A DNA stretch of 64,000 nt from CAZKJL01 sp964553135 (GTDB lineage Bacteria > Patescibacteriota > Gracilibacteria > Peribacterales > Peribacteraceae): NCBI GenBank assembly GCA_964553135.1, contig CAZKJL010000001.1:806001-870000 (forward strand), written 5' to 3'. Shown one piece after another: positions 7,745 through 16,117 of this stretch. Position numbers and translations under genes: made by a program. How positions within the stretch are numbered: position 1 is the stretch's first letter; each line of letters starts with the position of its first letter. Below the pieces are notes generated by a model. The model saw only the letters and a list, made by a program, of their open reading frames with translations. It had not been told where the DNA came from and did not search any database.

Positions 7745-10700
7745 CTATCGGAAAATGCTTTCGATTTGCAGTGCAAGTCGCATTGCCCTGTCCCATCCCA
7801 CTGCAAGATAGGCATTAAGAATGGAGAGGAAGTCTTTCCGTAGCTGGCTACCTTCTTTCAGAGATGCTTTATGTTCAGCCAGTATACGTTCTAGTACTTC
7901 TATTGTGTGATCAGCGGCCAACTGCTCATTGGTGAGACCAACTGCACTATTCGCCTCCGTGACCTTCGCCAGCCAGTGCAATGTTCGCTCCACATCAAGA
8001 TCAACCAAACCTTCTAGACCTTTGATGATATCGAAAGCAATAGAAGGGTGTTTTGCTTGGAGGATTGAATCAAGCAGCGGCTCGGCTATTTTCCACCAAT
8101 CCTCAAGCATAACCTTTTTCTTATCTGCACTGGTTTGCTGATATCTTTTTACAAAGTCATCGGCTGCTGAGTGGAAGTGACGTGATGCATGGTGAACGAG
8201 GTTGGCGAGTTGTCGCACCCAAGGCGGCAATTCCTTTGGTCTTTTCTCTGGTGGCATCGCATTGATCTCCTCCTGTGAAGTGGTGAGGATGCGGTGACTT
8301 TGATTAATGAGTTCAATCAAAAATGCGAGTGCTCTTTTTTTCTGATCCTCATCAGAAGTCGTGCCTGCATTTCGGGGCATTATGAGTTCTAAGGCGGTGT
8401 ATTCCGCGCCTTCGAGTTCATCGATGTGCTCAGGTAGTTCTTTTATATCTTCCTGAAGAAGTGCATGACACCATTCCTGTTCTTTCCTAAACCATAAGAT
8501 TCCCAGCCAATCACCAACCATTTGGCGTAAATCATCTTTTTTCAGAGAAGATGCTTCATGCCGCAATTTGCGAATCAATGCTGCTGCACGGGTTTCATCG
8601 CTTTTCCAAAGCGGCCAGAACCATCCATTTTGCAGTGTCCCTCGCAGCACTCCTGGAGAACCATTGTTTGTGGGTATCTCCGAAATCCATCTTTCAAGGG
8701 TATCCCAAATAAATTCAGGCCATTTCTCAAAAAATCTCCATATCAATCTTCCTAGGTAAAAGCGCACACGAGGATCTACATCCTTGCTTAATGCCTGTAA
8801 TAGAGTGCGATCATGGGCTTCTATGAGGGGTTTTCTCTGAATGAGGGAGACAATGCCTTCAGTTGCATGGGTTCTCTCATCGGCACTGAACACATCTCCC
8901 TCAAAATGCGCGATGCTCTCAGGATCGGCTCGCGTTGGTTCTGATAAGACAGCTTCGAAGTGCTGATAGAATTCCTTTTGCACTTCTGGCTCCAAATTGA
9001 CCTTGCTGCTCGCAATATCTGCTTTGCCATTCGTTACTCGTACCCTCAATGTCGCTGCCAGTCTTGGATTTATAGCGTCCCCTGCAGCATCAATATCTTT
9101 GGAGAGCGTGGAGATTTTTGTCAGTAACTCACCTATATTTTCATTTGTAATTTCTTGTGAAGAAAGATCTCTTAAAAATCTCGAAGCATCAAGAAGAGAC
9201 TGGCTGGGTGTATTCGTTACATCAATACCTTGATGTGCAAACATCTCTTCCTCTGTAGCCATAGAAACGTCGCTCGTTATTTGTGATCTGCTTGGCTTAG
9301 CAGCAAGCTTTTTTTCCTCCAATCCGCTTGCCTGAAGAAAATCGATTGCAGCCTGGTTGCGGAGATTTGCTGGAATGGCGAACAAGAGACGTGCTTTCTT
9401 TTCCTTGATGTGCCTTTCTAGAAACTCCTTATCATCTGTGTGCGGGAAATAACTTTCGTTGATACCCAGAACGAGAGACTGCAATTCAGAGAGCCACGGG
9501 TCACCAAGTACTGATGAAAAAGCGGCAATGCAATGTCTCGCTTCGAGTTCCGTCTCGCTTTCCAAGAGAAGCGCTGGATTCAACAGTAGTCCTGACATTT
9601 TGGCAGCAAAGAAATCAGGGCTTTCCGATGCTGCAGAAAGAAGCCTTCGCCAAAGAGCCGCACATGAATTTTCCTGGACAAGAGCTACTTTTATTGCTGC
9701 CCACGTTTGTTCTGCATCTTCCCGAAGCGGAAGCTTTGTGGCTAAAAAATTCTCCCAGTCCTGAAGCATCCTTTCCTCTTCATCAGGGAAACTCCCATCA
9801 TCCCAGATGTAGCAATTATCAAGCAGGAATTTCGGTACATCTTTCTCCCATTGGAGAGTGGTTACTTCTGGTGTTTCGCCCCATCGTTCTTTCCTCTCGT
9901 AGCGACTAGCTATCACTGTTGCCAATGCACGAGTGCCTTCAGATGGTGCCGCTTCTAAAAACTCAGGGAACTTCTCTGAAAGACAGTGTGCAATGCCATC
10001 GAAGTCCTGGCGTTTATTGCTCACGATAGAGAGAATTTGTCCTCCCATCGGTTGGCTAGGGCTGTCGTCGGTTTCGGTATGTGCAAATATCTTCTTGTAG
10101 AACTCTTTTACGAAGGCTGGGCGAATCTTCCAAATATTCTCGATATAAAAAGAGACTTCAAATCCTGCCTGGTAGCCGACCTCTTTCATTTTTGCGGTGT
10201 CTGTAGCACGGCTGATCGCTTCTAAAGAGCCTTCAATATCTGACTCGATGGTCTTACAGATCCACTTCAATGGAGTGGTGGAGGCAGCGCTGTTGTAGCC
10301 CTGTGCGGAATAGAAATTAAATAAGGCAATTGCCGCTTTGTTCAGGAGGTCTTTCCCTGATTTTGAGAGCTTTTCAATATGCTCGGCTGCCGCATGGAGA
10401 ATGCGTCTGCCTAAGTGTATGAGATTTTTATTGTCTATCCCGATGAGGTGATTGGCGAACTCAAGCCACCATTCTCCTGAGCCTGAAGAGAAAAGCCGTA
10501 CAGCGGAGGAGAATTCAAATGCAGAAATAACTCCTTGTATGGGTACTGGATCGGAGTTCTCACCCTTCACTAGAAGAGGCTCTAAATCAGCAATACTTCG
10601 GGCTTCTTCTGCGATAATGAGGTATGCAGGAATTCTTTGGATATGAGGTACCTCTGCAGTTTGAAGAAGATTCAATGTGTCCCAGAATTCAGCTCTCGCT

Positions 10701-12643
10701 TTTGCCCAAAGATGCCGATGGAAAAGCACAAGGCTAGGTCTCAGGAATAAGCCCCATGTATCGTCTCCAGCAAGTTCAGCTGTAAGGGAGCGTTTTCGCT
10801 TACGTACAAACAATAGCTCTGCGGCGTAATCAAAAAGAAGATGGTGCTGGAACTCTATAAGATCATCGGACGGGAGATAGCCAGCAGGAGCAGGAGGATG
10901 ACGAAGGATCTCCGTACTCAGCAAAGTCCGTCGTACCTCGCCCGCCTGTTCTCCAATGGGAATCTGCAGCTTTCTCTCTGTTACCATTCGCTCAACAACC
11001 TCCGTGAGTGCCTTTTCAAGCTCCACTGCCTGAGCAGGATCAAGCCGAATACGATGGTCCCAGAAGCTTTCAAAAAGCTCTGCCTGGGTGGATATTGCAG
11101 ATAGCTCGGTTGCTGTAACGCCGTCATTGATCAGCTTGCAGAGAAGATCGAGACTGAAGAGGTTCTTTACTATGGGCTTCAATGTCGGTGTGCTGTCGAG
11201 CACTCCTTTGATTTCTGGCAATTGCGTTACTGCTTGCTGAAATTCTGTATCGCTAAGTTCGGGGATACAGATGTGGTTCACATTGGGGAACATTGGATGC
11301 GCGAAGGCTGATGGCATGTCCTGATGCCGTGGAAAGGCATCTCTAAATGAAGTGGAATACCTAAGATCGAAGGAGCGCATTGAGGCAATAACATGAATTC
11401 CCGCATCCGTTGCGAGAGTCATCAATTGTTTATAGGCATTCTGTGATGCCGTGTCGCGCAGGGCATCCAGGCCATCAATGATCAAATAAGCGTCACCTCC
11501 AAGCTCTGAGAATAATTCCTGCCAAGTGTTTTGCAGCTGCAAGACAGATGCGATCTCTTGTGCTGAAGAATGTTGGAGTGAATCTGCTGGCCAATAGAGC
11601 ACTCTTTTTCCACAGTCTTTCAGCTTCTTTGCGAGTGCTAACATGCAACCCGTTTTGCCGCATCCTGCACCACCAATCACAAGAAATGATGCACGTTGAG
11701 CCAGCAAGTACATGGCTTCACTAACTTCTCTCTCAATTAATACTTTCTTCCCTGCCACTGCGATCTCCATTCTCCCTTGCACTTCTTGAGTATGAGTCTC
11801 TGTATCGGTAAGCGCAGAAAGACGCTGTAAATCCTCTCGATAATCAACTGTTCCTTGCAATTGGATGCCACTCGTAAGCAGCTCTTGCCTGAGCGCATCC
11901 ACGCTTGCTGATCCGCGCTTGGCAATGAGGTCACCCATAAACCGTATGAGGGTGTTGATCATTTGCTGTGCTTGACCTGGATCTTTTAGTAAGCCATGTC
12001 GGGCAGCATCGATAGTCCACGTATGATCGGGTTCGCCTGGGTCGAACTGCAGGCGCACAAGAAAGAGTGAGCGAAGAATAGCTTCCTTCTGTGCTGATAT
12101 CCCTTTATGAGCATCAAGAGCTTCGAGTGCATCAAAGAGCGTATCGATCTTGGCAATTATTTTGTGTTCTTCGGCATTGCTAGCCGCTGACGCGAGGGGT
12201 TCACCATCCGCAATGCCTCTATATCTCTCCAAAATGCCTCGCAAAGTATCTAGCGCCCCATTCTGAGCGCCATACATCGCTACAAAATGTCTCTTTGCCT
12301 CAGGGCGATGAGGGCGTGAAAGCTCGGCATGACAGTCCGTAATAACAGATGCCCAGTCACTTGCAGGACTATCTGAAAGGCTCAAAGAGCGCTTACATTG
12401 AAAATACAGAGTGGCATCAGACGAGAGATCAATGCGAAGATCATCAACTGGATCTGCAGTTTCACACGATATTCTTTCAGGAATGGATTGAGCTGGCAGG
12501 GCATACAACTGCTCTATTGGAGTCCTTAGAAGAATCCGCATCGCCCACCAAGCTGCAGCCTGAGCTTGAAAGCGCTGGCCAGCACCCATTGCCGCGCCTC
12601 CTGCGGTGTTCTTCCTGCCTGGATTTTTTCTGGGTGTAGGCAC
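7745..12643 (-). CDS. Giant STAND-type NTPase with N-terminal Cap4/DUF4297-like nuclease domain (Avs-like candidate defence protein)
   Basis: A 1,632-residue cytoplasmic protein. Residues about 20-130 look like a PD-(D/E)xK nuclease of the DUF4297/Cap4 type: GQRFQAQAAAWWAMRILL helix, then DDLR (Asp67/68) and YFQCK (Gln82-x-Lys84). An NTPase follows with Walker A GGAGCGKT (324-331) and Walker B AYLIIDGLD (385-393). The remaining 1,100 residues are mostly helical, without clear motifs, as expected for the sensor part of STAND proteins. Proteins with this layout (Avs families) recognise phage proteins and then degrade DNA; that function is inferred here. The start is GTG, 8 bases after a TGTAAT -10-like hexamer. 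Neighbours are integrase, excisionase-like gene and flanking direct repeats. Confidence 0.78.
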   Translation of the reverse strand: MPTPRKNPGRKNTAGGAAMGAGQRFQAQAAAWWAMRILLRTPIEQLYALPAQSIPERISCETADPVDDLRIDLSSDATLYFQCKRSLSLSDSPASDWASVITDCHAELSRPHRPEAKRHFVAMYGAQNGALDTLRGILERYRGIADGEPLASAASNAEEHKIIAKIDTLFDALEALDAHKGISAQKEAILRSLFLVRLQFDPGEPDHTWTIDAARHGLLKDPGQAQQMINTLIRFMGDLIAKRGSASVDALRQELLTSGIQLQGTVDYREDLQRLSALTDTETHTQEVQGRMEIAVAGKKVLIEREVSEAMYLLAQRASFLVIGGAGCGKTGCMLALAKKLKDCGKRVLYWPADSLQHSSAQEIASVLQLQNTWQELFSELGGDAYLIIDGLDALRDTASQNAYKQLMTLATDAGIHVIASMRSFDLRYSTSFRDAFPRHQDMPSAFAHPMFPNVNHICIPELSDTEFQQAVTQLPEIKGVLDSTPTLKPIVKNLFSLDLLCKLINDGVTATELSAISTQAELFESFWDHRIRLDPAQAVELEKALTEVVERMVTERKLQIPIGEQAGEVRRTLLSTEILRHPPAPAGYLPSDDLIEFQHHLLFDYAAELLFVRKRKRSLTAELAGDDTWGLFLRPSLVLFHRHLWAKARAEFWDTLNLLQTAEVPHIQRIPAYLIIAEEARSIADLEPLLVKGENSDPVPIQGVISAFEFSSAVRLFSSGSGEWWLEFANHLIGIDNKNLIHLGRRILHAAAEHIEKLSKSGKDLLNKAAIALFNFYSAQGYNSAASTTPLKWICKTIESDIEGSLEAISRATDTAKMKEVGYQAGFEVSFYIENIWKIRPAFVKEFYKKIFAHTETDDSPSQPMGGQILSIVSNKRQDFDGIAHCLSEKFPEFLEAAPSEGTRALATVIASRYERKERWGETPEVTTLQWEKDVPKFLLDNCYIWDDGSFPDEEERMLQDWENFLATKLPLREDAEQTWAAIKVALVQENSCAALWRRLLSAASESPDFFAAKMSGLLLNPALLLESETELEARHCIAAFSSVLGDPWLSELQSLVLGINESYFPHTDDKEFLERHIKEKKARLLFAIPANLRNQAAIDFLQASGLEEKKLAAKPSRSQITSDVSMATEEEMFAHQGIDVTNTPSQSLLDASRFLRDLSSQEITNENIGELLTKISTLSKDIDAAGDAINPRLAATLRVRVTNGKADIASSKVNLEPEVQKEFYQHFEAVLSEPTRADPESIAHFEGDVFSADERTHATEGIVSLIQRKPLIEAHDRTLLQALSKDVDPRVRFYLGRLIWRFFEKWPEFIWDTLERWISEIPTNNGSPGVLRGTLQNGWFWPLWKSDETRAAALIRKLRHEASSLKKDDLRQMVGDWLGILWFRKEQEWCHALLQEDIKELPEHIDELEGAEYTALELIMPRNAGTTSDEDQKKRALAFLIELINQSHRILTTSQEEINAMPPEKRPKELPPWVRQLANLVHHASRHFHSAADDFVKRYQQTSADKKKVMLEDWWKIAEPLLDSILQAKHPSIAFDIIKGLEGLVDLDVERTLHWLAKVTEANSAVGLTNEQLAADHTIEVLERILAEHKASLKEGSQLRKDFLSILNAYLAVGWDRAMRLALQIESIFR

Positions 12644-12712
12644 CTTGCAAGATTACATTCTTCTGTTCCGTTACTCAATTAAGTAAAACCGACGGTGTGC
12701 AGTTCTGCGTGG

Positions 12713-12844
12713 CTATTTGTTTGTTTCCTTGTCCTTTTGAATCTTCATCTTTTCTCGTTCTTCAAGCTGCAACCTTCGCTGGATATTCGCCAGTATCTGA
12801 AAAAACTCGATACCAGCTTTTAGCTGCTCAGGGGTAAGTGTCAT
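12713..12844 (-). CDS. Small hypothetical protein, 43 residues
   Basis: A short ORF lying just upstream of the STAND gene and inside the direct repeats. It starts MTLTPEQLKAGIEFF, continues as an amphipathic helix, and ends in a Lys/Glu-rich tail (LEEREKMKIQKDKE). The whole peptide would be one long charged helix. The gap to the STAND gene is 69 bases, so it could be co-transcribed as a small partner. No Shine-Dalgarno or strong promoter is visible and no family is recognised, so its reality is uncertain. Confidence 0.4.
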   Translation of the reverse strand: MTLTPEQLKAGIEFFQILANIQRRLQLEEREKMKIQKDKETNK

Positions 12845-12889
12845 AGAAAGAGGTAGGTAATGGTCTACACAACGTGGCTGCTTTCATTA

Positions 12890-12913
12890 CGCAGTACGGG
12901 TATTCTGTGCAAT
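12890..12913 (+). repeat. Right copy of the imperfect 24-bp direct repeat flanking the STAND nuclease gene
   Basis: CGCAGTA, five variable bases, then ATTCTGTGCAAT, matching 7712-7735 at 20 of 24 positions. It lies in the gap between the 43-residue ORF and the 3' end of the zinc-ribbon membrane protein gene. Confidence 0.6.
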
Positions 12914-12925
12914 AACAGACACTTA

Positions 12926-14305
12926 TCATGGAACATAGATCTTCTTAGCTACAGTGCCGTCTCCACTTGCATAGATGAGGATGAAATCTTGCTGATCCCT
13001 TGGAAGGATGAAAGCCAGTGCTCCATCAGTGTAGGAGCCTGGCTGCAGGTTCACAGCATCGAAGTAATTGCCTAGGCTGTAGGTTGCAGACTCGTGTGTG
13101 TAAGCACGTCCTTGGGCATCCATGATCGTGATGTGATTGGGATTTGCGTGAATGACATTGTTTCCAACATTTTTCACAAAGACTCCCACACGAACATAGG
13201 AATAATCCTTCGGACTATTCACGCAGCTGTAACTAAGACAATTGCTGCGGAATGTCTCTTTTGCCACAGCAATTTGGACATCTCCATTGCCCTCGTACTG
13301 TTGCATGCTGTCTTTGAGATCCTGAATGCGCTTTTTCTCGGCTTCCACAGTCAATCGCTTTTGCTCTTTCTCCTGATCAGCCGCAACCCTCTTTTCATCG
13401 TACTTCAGATTTTTCACCTCAATCTCCTTTGTAGCCACAGCATATCCATCTGCTTTGGATGTGATCATATATTTATTTGTCTGAGCGTTGTAAGCCGTAT
13501 CGAAGGCCATGAGAATCGAACCACTGCCGTTTTCATTGAGCGTAACGCTTTGCTCCTCTTTGCCCTTCACGGTTACGGTTGCTCCAGGCAATCCGCTTAG
13601 CTGCAACTCGAACTTTGCATTTCCTGTTTCTAAAACTGTATTTGTCACATCGATAGACGCGCTCTTTCTTTGGAAGACGCTTTCAGCCTTAGATTGAATT
13701 ACTTTTGGATTGAACCTCCCGCCAGTAACAGTTGCGATTACCTCTATAGTTCCTGTGTCAGTCCCGTCAGGGGCATCGAGAGCGACTTTGAAAGAATCAC
13801 CATCCATCTGAACAGGTTTGCCATTCACAGAAACTTCCAATTTGCAGGGGCAGCTTGCGGCTGCCTTCCCTGTTATCTCAATGCTGTCGCCTGTGAATTC
13901 ATACTTGTCATTTAATTCCATTGCCGCGCTCCTAGGTGCGTTGTAGCCCCTCACAGTGACTACCAGAACGAATACAGCAGCGAGCGGCGTCACAATTTTC
14001 CAATTCCTCTTTGAGAAGGCAAAGGTGGTAAGTGTCCAACGCTTCACCTTCGCACGTAATTCAGGTTTCTTATAGAGATACCAAATCCCGATTCCTGGAA
14101 TAGTGATGTACCAGAAGAGAATGCTGACCAACCCAATGAGAATCCATGCCAGAACTTTAGGAGAAATCTTAATATCTCCTGCTTTCTTCGGAGGAGTCGC
14201 ATTCTTCTGATGCGTTATTGGAAGATCCTCTCCGCAATGCTTGCAGCGAATGGCATCTTTCTTTATTTCCTCAGCGCAAAAAGGACATTGTTTGATATCA
14301 GCCAT
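12926..14305 (-). CDS. Zinc-ribbon membrane protein with extracytoplasmic DUF4352-like C-terminal domain
   Basis: A 459-residue protein. An N-terminal zinc ribbon (CPFC ... CKHC, residues 7-23) is followed by membrane helices at about 50-75 and 97-117. An extracytoplasmic part follows with two beta-rich Ig-like segments, an alpha-helical Lys/Glu-rich stretch (about 305-345) and a C-terminal domain resembling DUF4352 (VRVGVFVKNVGNNVI ... LQPGSYTDGALAFILP). It starts 3 bases after the stop of the next zinc-ribbon gene, so the two are coupled. Function is unknown; a membrane-bound sensor or envelope protein would fit. Confidence 0.7.
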   Translation of the reverse strand: MADIKQCPFCAEEIKKDAIRCKHCGEDLPITHQKNATPPKKAGDIKISPKVLAWILIGLVSILFWYITIPGIGIWYLYKKPELRAKVKRWTLTTFAFSKRNWKIVTPLAAVFVLVVTVRGYNAPRSAAMELNDKYEFTGDSIEITGKAAASCPCKLEVSVNGKPVQMDGDSFKVALDAPDGTDTGTIEVIATVTGGRFNPKVIQSKAESVFQRKSASIDVTNTVLETGNAKFELQLSGLPGATVTVKGKEEQSVTLNENGSGSILMAFDTAYNAQTNKYMITSKADGYAVATKEIEVKNLKYDEKRVAADQEKEQKRLTVEAEKKRIQDLKDSMQQYEGNGDVQIAVAKETFRSNCLSYSCVNSPKDYSYVRVGVFVKNVGNNVIHANPNHITIMDAQGRAYTHESATYSLGNYFDAVNLQPGSYTDGALAFILPRDQQDFILIYASGDGTVAKKIYVP

Positions 14306-14308
14306 AAG

Positions 14309-14761
14309 TTATTTGGGAATCCGATGAAGCATTCCGTCACGAATAGAAATACGTGTTTTGCAGGAAGTGCATTTCACAACCTTCTTTCCGTTCATGACAA
14401 TTACCTCATGTTGGCAATAAGGACAGTTGCCCTGGCTCAATGCAAGGAACATAACTGGAGAAAGCAGTATCGCCCCTCCTCCAATGAGCATCATTGGAAT
14501 GCCGATAATACTTCCAATAACAGTTAGTGTTATCAAACCTCCCAAGCCGATCATCACAATCCCAAAGAGGATGCTCACTCCTACGGATTTTGCGAACCCA
14601 GCTTTTTTCAAAAGGTTGGCTTTGTCTTCTGAGCTTTGCGGCTTTACTGGAGAGGAAGCATCGGACAGATCGGCTTTGCAATGCTTGCACTTCACTGCTT
14701 CTGCTTTGATCTCTTCGGCACAGAAAGGGCATTTCCGCATTTGTGTTGTAGGGGAAGTCAT
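14309..14761 (-). CDS. Small membrane protein with two zinc ribbons
   Basis: A 150-residue protein with an N-terminal zinc ribbon (CPFCAEEI ... CKHC) nearly identical in motif to that of the next gene, a charged linker, two membrane helices (about 62-82 and 86-104), and a C-terminal second ribbon (CPYC ... CTSC). The ATG at 14761 is preferred over a longer in-frame start at 14890, because the longer form would overlap the thermonuclease coding region by about 110 bases. The shorter start lies 19 bases past that gene's stop. Function unknown. Confidence 0.65.
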   Translation of the reverse strand: MTSPTTQMRKCPFCAEEIKAEAVKCKHCKADLSDASSPVKPQSSEDKANLLKKAGFAKSVGVSILFGIVMIGLGGLITLTVIGSIIGIPMMLIGGGAILLSPVMFLALSQGNCPYCQHEVIVMNGKKVVKCTSCKTRISIRDGMLHRIPK

Positions 14762-14780
14762 AAACAAAACAGATAGGGGG

Positions 14781-15521
14781 CTAATTGCAGTTAAGAGCTT
14801 TGCGCCACCCAGCTGCCTTTGCTTCGTTCTCAGAGCAGAACCAGCGTTCGCCAGCTGACGTGTCGATCTGGGTTGCGCTGTAGCTTCCACATCCTTCTAC
14901 GTGATAGATCTTCTCTTTATTGCTGTTGATATTTCCTTTGATTGTGCAGGAGCCTGATACCGAGCTTTGTGTGCTGGAAGAGGAAGTAGACCGAACAGAA
15001 GAGGAGGAAGATTGCACTTTGGTCCCAGTTTCGCATGCCGTACCCCACAATCCTTTCTTCTGCTCCCGTGCTTCGCCTTCGAGAACGTTGTAATTCTCAA
15101 GACGTGGGTGAGGATACTGTTTGTAGCTAAAGGCATAGCCGTCACGGATCATAGAAGCGCCGATGTCCTCAGCCTTTAGGTCTATATAGCGAAGAAGCCT
15201 TTTGTACTTATCTCTGTCTTCAGCGGGATTCTTTATCAGAGTGACTTTCTTTCTCGTAAGGAGCTTCTTCATTTTTGCGGATGCCTCTTTTCCAAAGCAT
15301 TGCACAGGTTTCCGTGGGTCAACGGTCTCAGGTGTATCAATGCCGATGATGCGAACCTTCTCCCTTTTCCCTGAAGCAAGTTTGACCTGTACCGTGTCTC
15401 CATCGATAACTCGAACGACAACGCCTGTCTCATTACTCGATGGGCTTGCTGCAATTGCAAGGGGTGACAGGCTTAAAATACAGCTCGTAATAGCGATACT
15501 TCTCAGGAGATAGCTCTTCAT
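14781..15521 (-). CDS. Secreted staphylococcal-type thermonuclease with C-terminal Cys-containing domain
   Basis: A 246-residue exported Ca-dependent nuclease. A signal peptide covers residues 1-24. The SNase domain spans about 32-167, with VIDGDTV, RIIGIDTPE and AEDRDKYKRLLRYI carrying the catalytic Arg/Glu pattern. A Ser-rich linker follows, then a C-terminal domain with two pairs of Cys (GSCTIKGNI ... HVEGCGSYS ... WFCSENEAKAAGW) that resembles the so-called sunset domain found on secreted nucleases. It likely degrades external nucleic acids for nutrition or competition. It is divergent from an Xre regulator, with a palindrome in between, so regulated expression is probable. Confidence 0.88.
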   Translation of the reverse strand: MKSYLLRSIAITSCILSLSPLAIAASPSSNETGVVVRVIDGDTVQVKLASGKREKVRIIGIDTPETVDPRKPVQCFGKEASAKMKKLLTRKKVTLIKNPAEDRDKYKRLLRYIDLKAEDIGASMIRDGYAFSYKQYPHPRLENYNVLEGEAREQKKGLWGTACETGTKVQSSSSSVRSTSSSSTQSSVSGSCTIKGNINSNKEKIYHVEGCGSYSATQIDTSAGERWFCSENEAKAAGWRKALNCN

Positions 15522-15554
15522 AGGGGTGAGTGGGCGAAAGTTGTCTTGAAGCCT

Positions 15555-15576
15555 ACACCGTCACATATGACGGTGT
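15555..15576. promoter_or_regulatory. Perfect 9-bp palindrome, candidate Xre operator
   Basis: ACACCGTCA and TGACGGTGT are perfect inverted repeats separated by CATA. The site lies in the 88-base gap between the divergent thermonuclease and Xre genes. It is upstream of the GATAAT that precedes the Xre gene. Xre-family dimers bind such dyads and often control both flanking genes. Confidence 0.65.
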
Positions 15577-15596
15577 AAAGAGATTCAAACCATCCC

Positions 15597-15609
15597 GATA
15601 ATCTATGGG
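15597..15609 (+). promoter_or_regulatory. -10 element of the Xre gene, leaderless arrangement
   Basis: GATAAT at 15597-15602 is followed by 7 bases and then the ATG at 15610. No good -35 is visible, which may mean that it needs activation or is naturally weak. Confidence 0.45.
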
Positions 15610-15828
15610 ATGACATCAGACACAGGAACAAAGTTGGCAAAACGCTTAAAAGAGCTTCGTGAAGAGCGTGGCTGGACCCAAGAAGACGCGGCTCGCAAGT
15701 GCAAGATGGAGTACAAGTATTACCAGCGGTACGAGAGCAAGAACCCGCGTGATATGAGACTCAGCACCTTAGAGAAAATCGCTAAGGCTTTTGGTATGGA
15801 GCCTAACGATATGATCACCTTCAGGTGA
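15610..15828 (+). CDS. Xre-family helix-turn-helix regulator
   Basis: A 72-residue stand-alone HTH_3/Cro-CI type protein. The fold is visible as LAKRLKELREERGWTQEDAARKCKM ... YQRYE ... LSTLEKIAKAFGM. It carries no effector or peptidase domain, so it probably acts as a simple repressor, perhaps of itself and the divergent thermonuclease through the palindrome at 15555. Its 3' end overlaps the convergent 98-residue gene by 8 bases. Confidence 0.85.
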   Translation: MTSDTGTKLAKRLKELREERGWTQEDAARKCKMEYKYYQRYESKNPRDMRLSTLEKIAKAFGMEPNDMITFR

Positions 15829-16117
15829 TCTCCACTCGCATCGAGGAAGCATAGAGCAATCCCAGACACCTTCTACAGGCGTACTGTCCGAAGTCCTGGC
15901 GATAGAGACTTATAAATGCTTGATCGCATTGAGGACAAAGGAAGTAATAACGATAACCGTTTCTCAAATTAGTGAGTTTACCCACAACCTGAACATCTTG
16001 AAGACCAAACCTGCCCTCAAGCTGCAAAGTTACAGCAAGAGCGTTTTGGGGAATTTCGGCTTGTACATCATGAATACACAGCCTATCTGCCCGTTCAATG
16101 AGAGGGATTTGAGGCAT
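15821..16117 (-). CDS. Small putative zinc-ribbon protein, 98 residues
   Basis: No function is known. The protein has a beta-rich first half and a zinc-ribbon-like second half: YRYYFLCPQC, then YACRRCLGLLYASS. Proteins with the pattern YF-CPxC ... CRxCxGL-Y-S occur widely in mobile and accessory regions without assigned activity. The start overlaps the 3' end of the upstream 227-codon frame by 23 bases, and the end overlaps the Xre gene by 8 bases. Confidence 0.6.
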   Translation of the reverse strand: MPQIPLIERADRLCIHDVQAEIPQNALAVTLQLEGRFGLQDVQVVGKLTNLRNGYRYYFLCPQCDQAFISLYRQDFGQYACRRCLGLLYASSMRVEIT

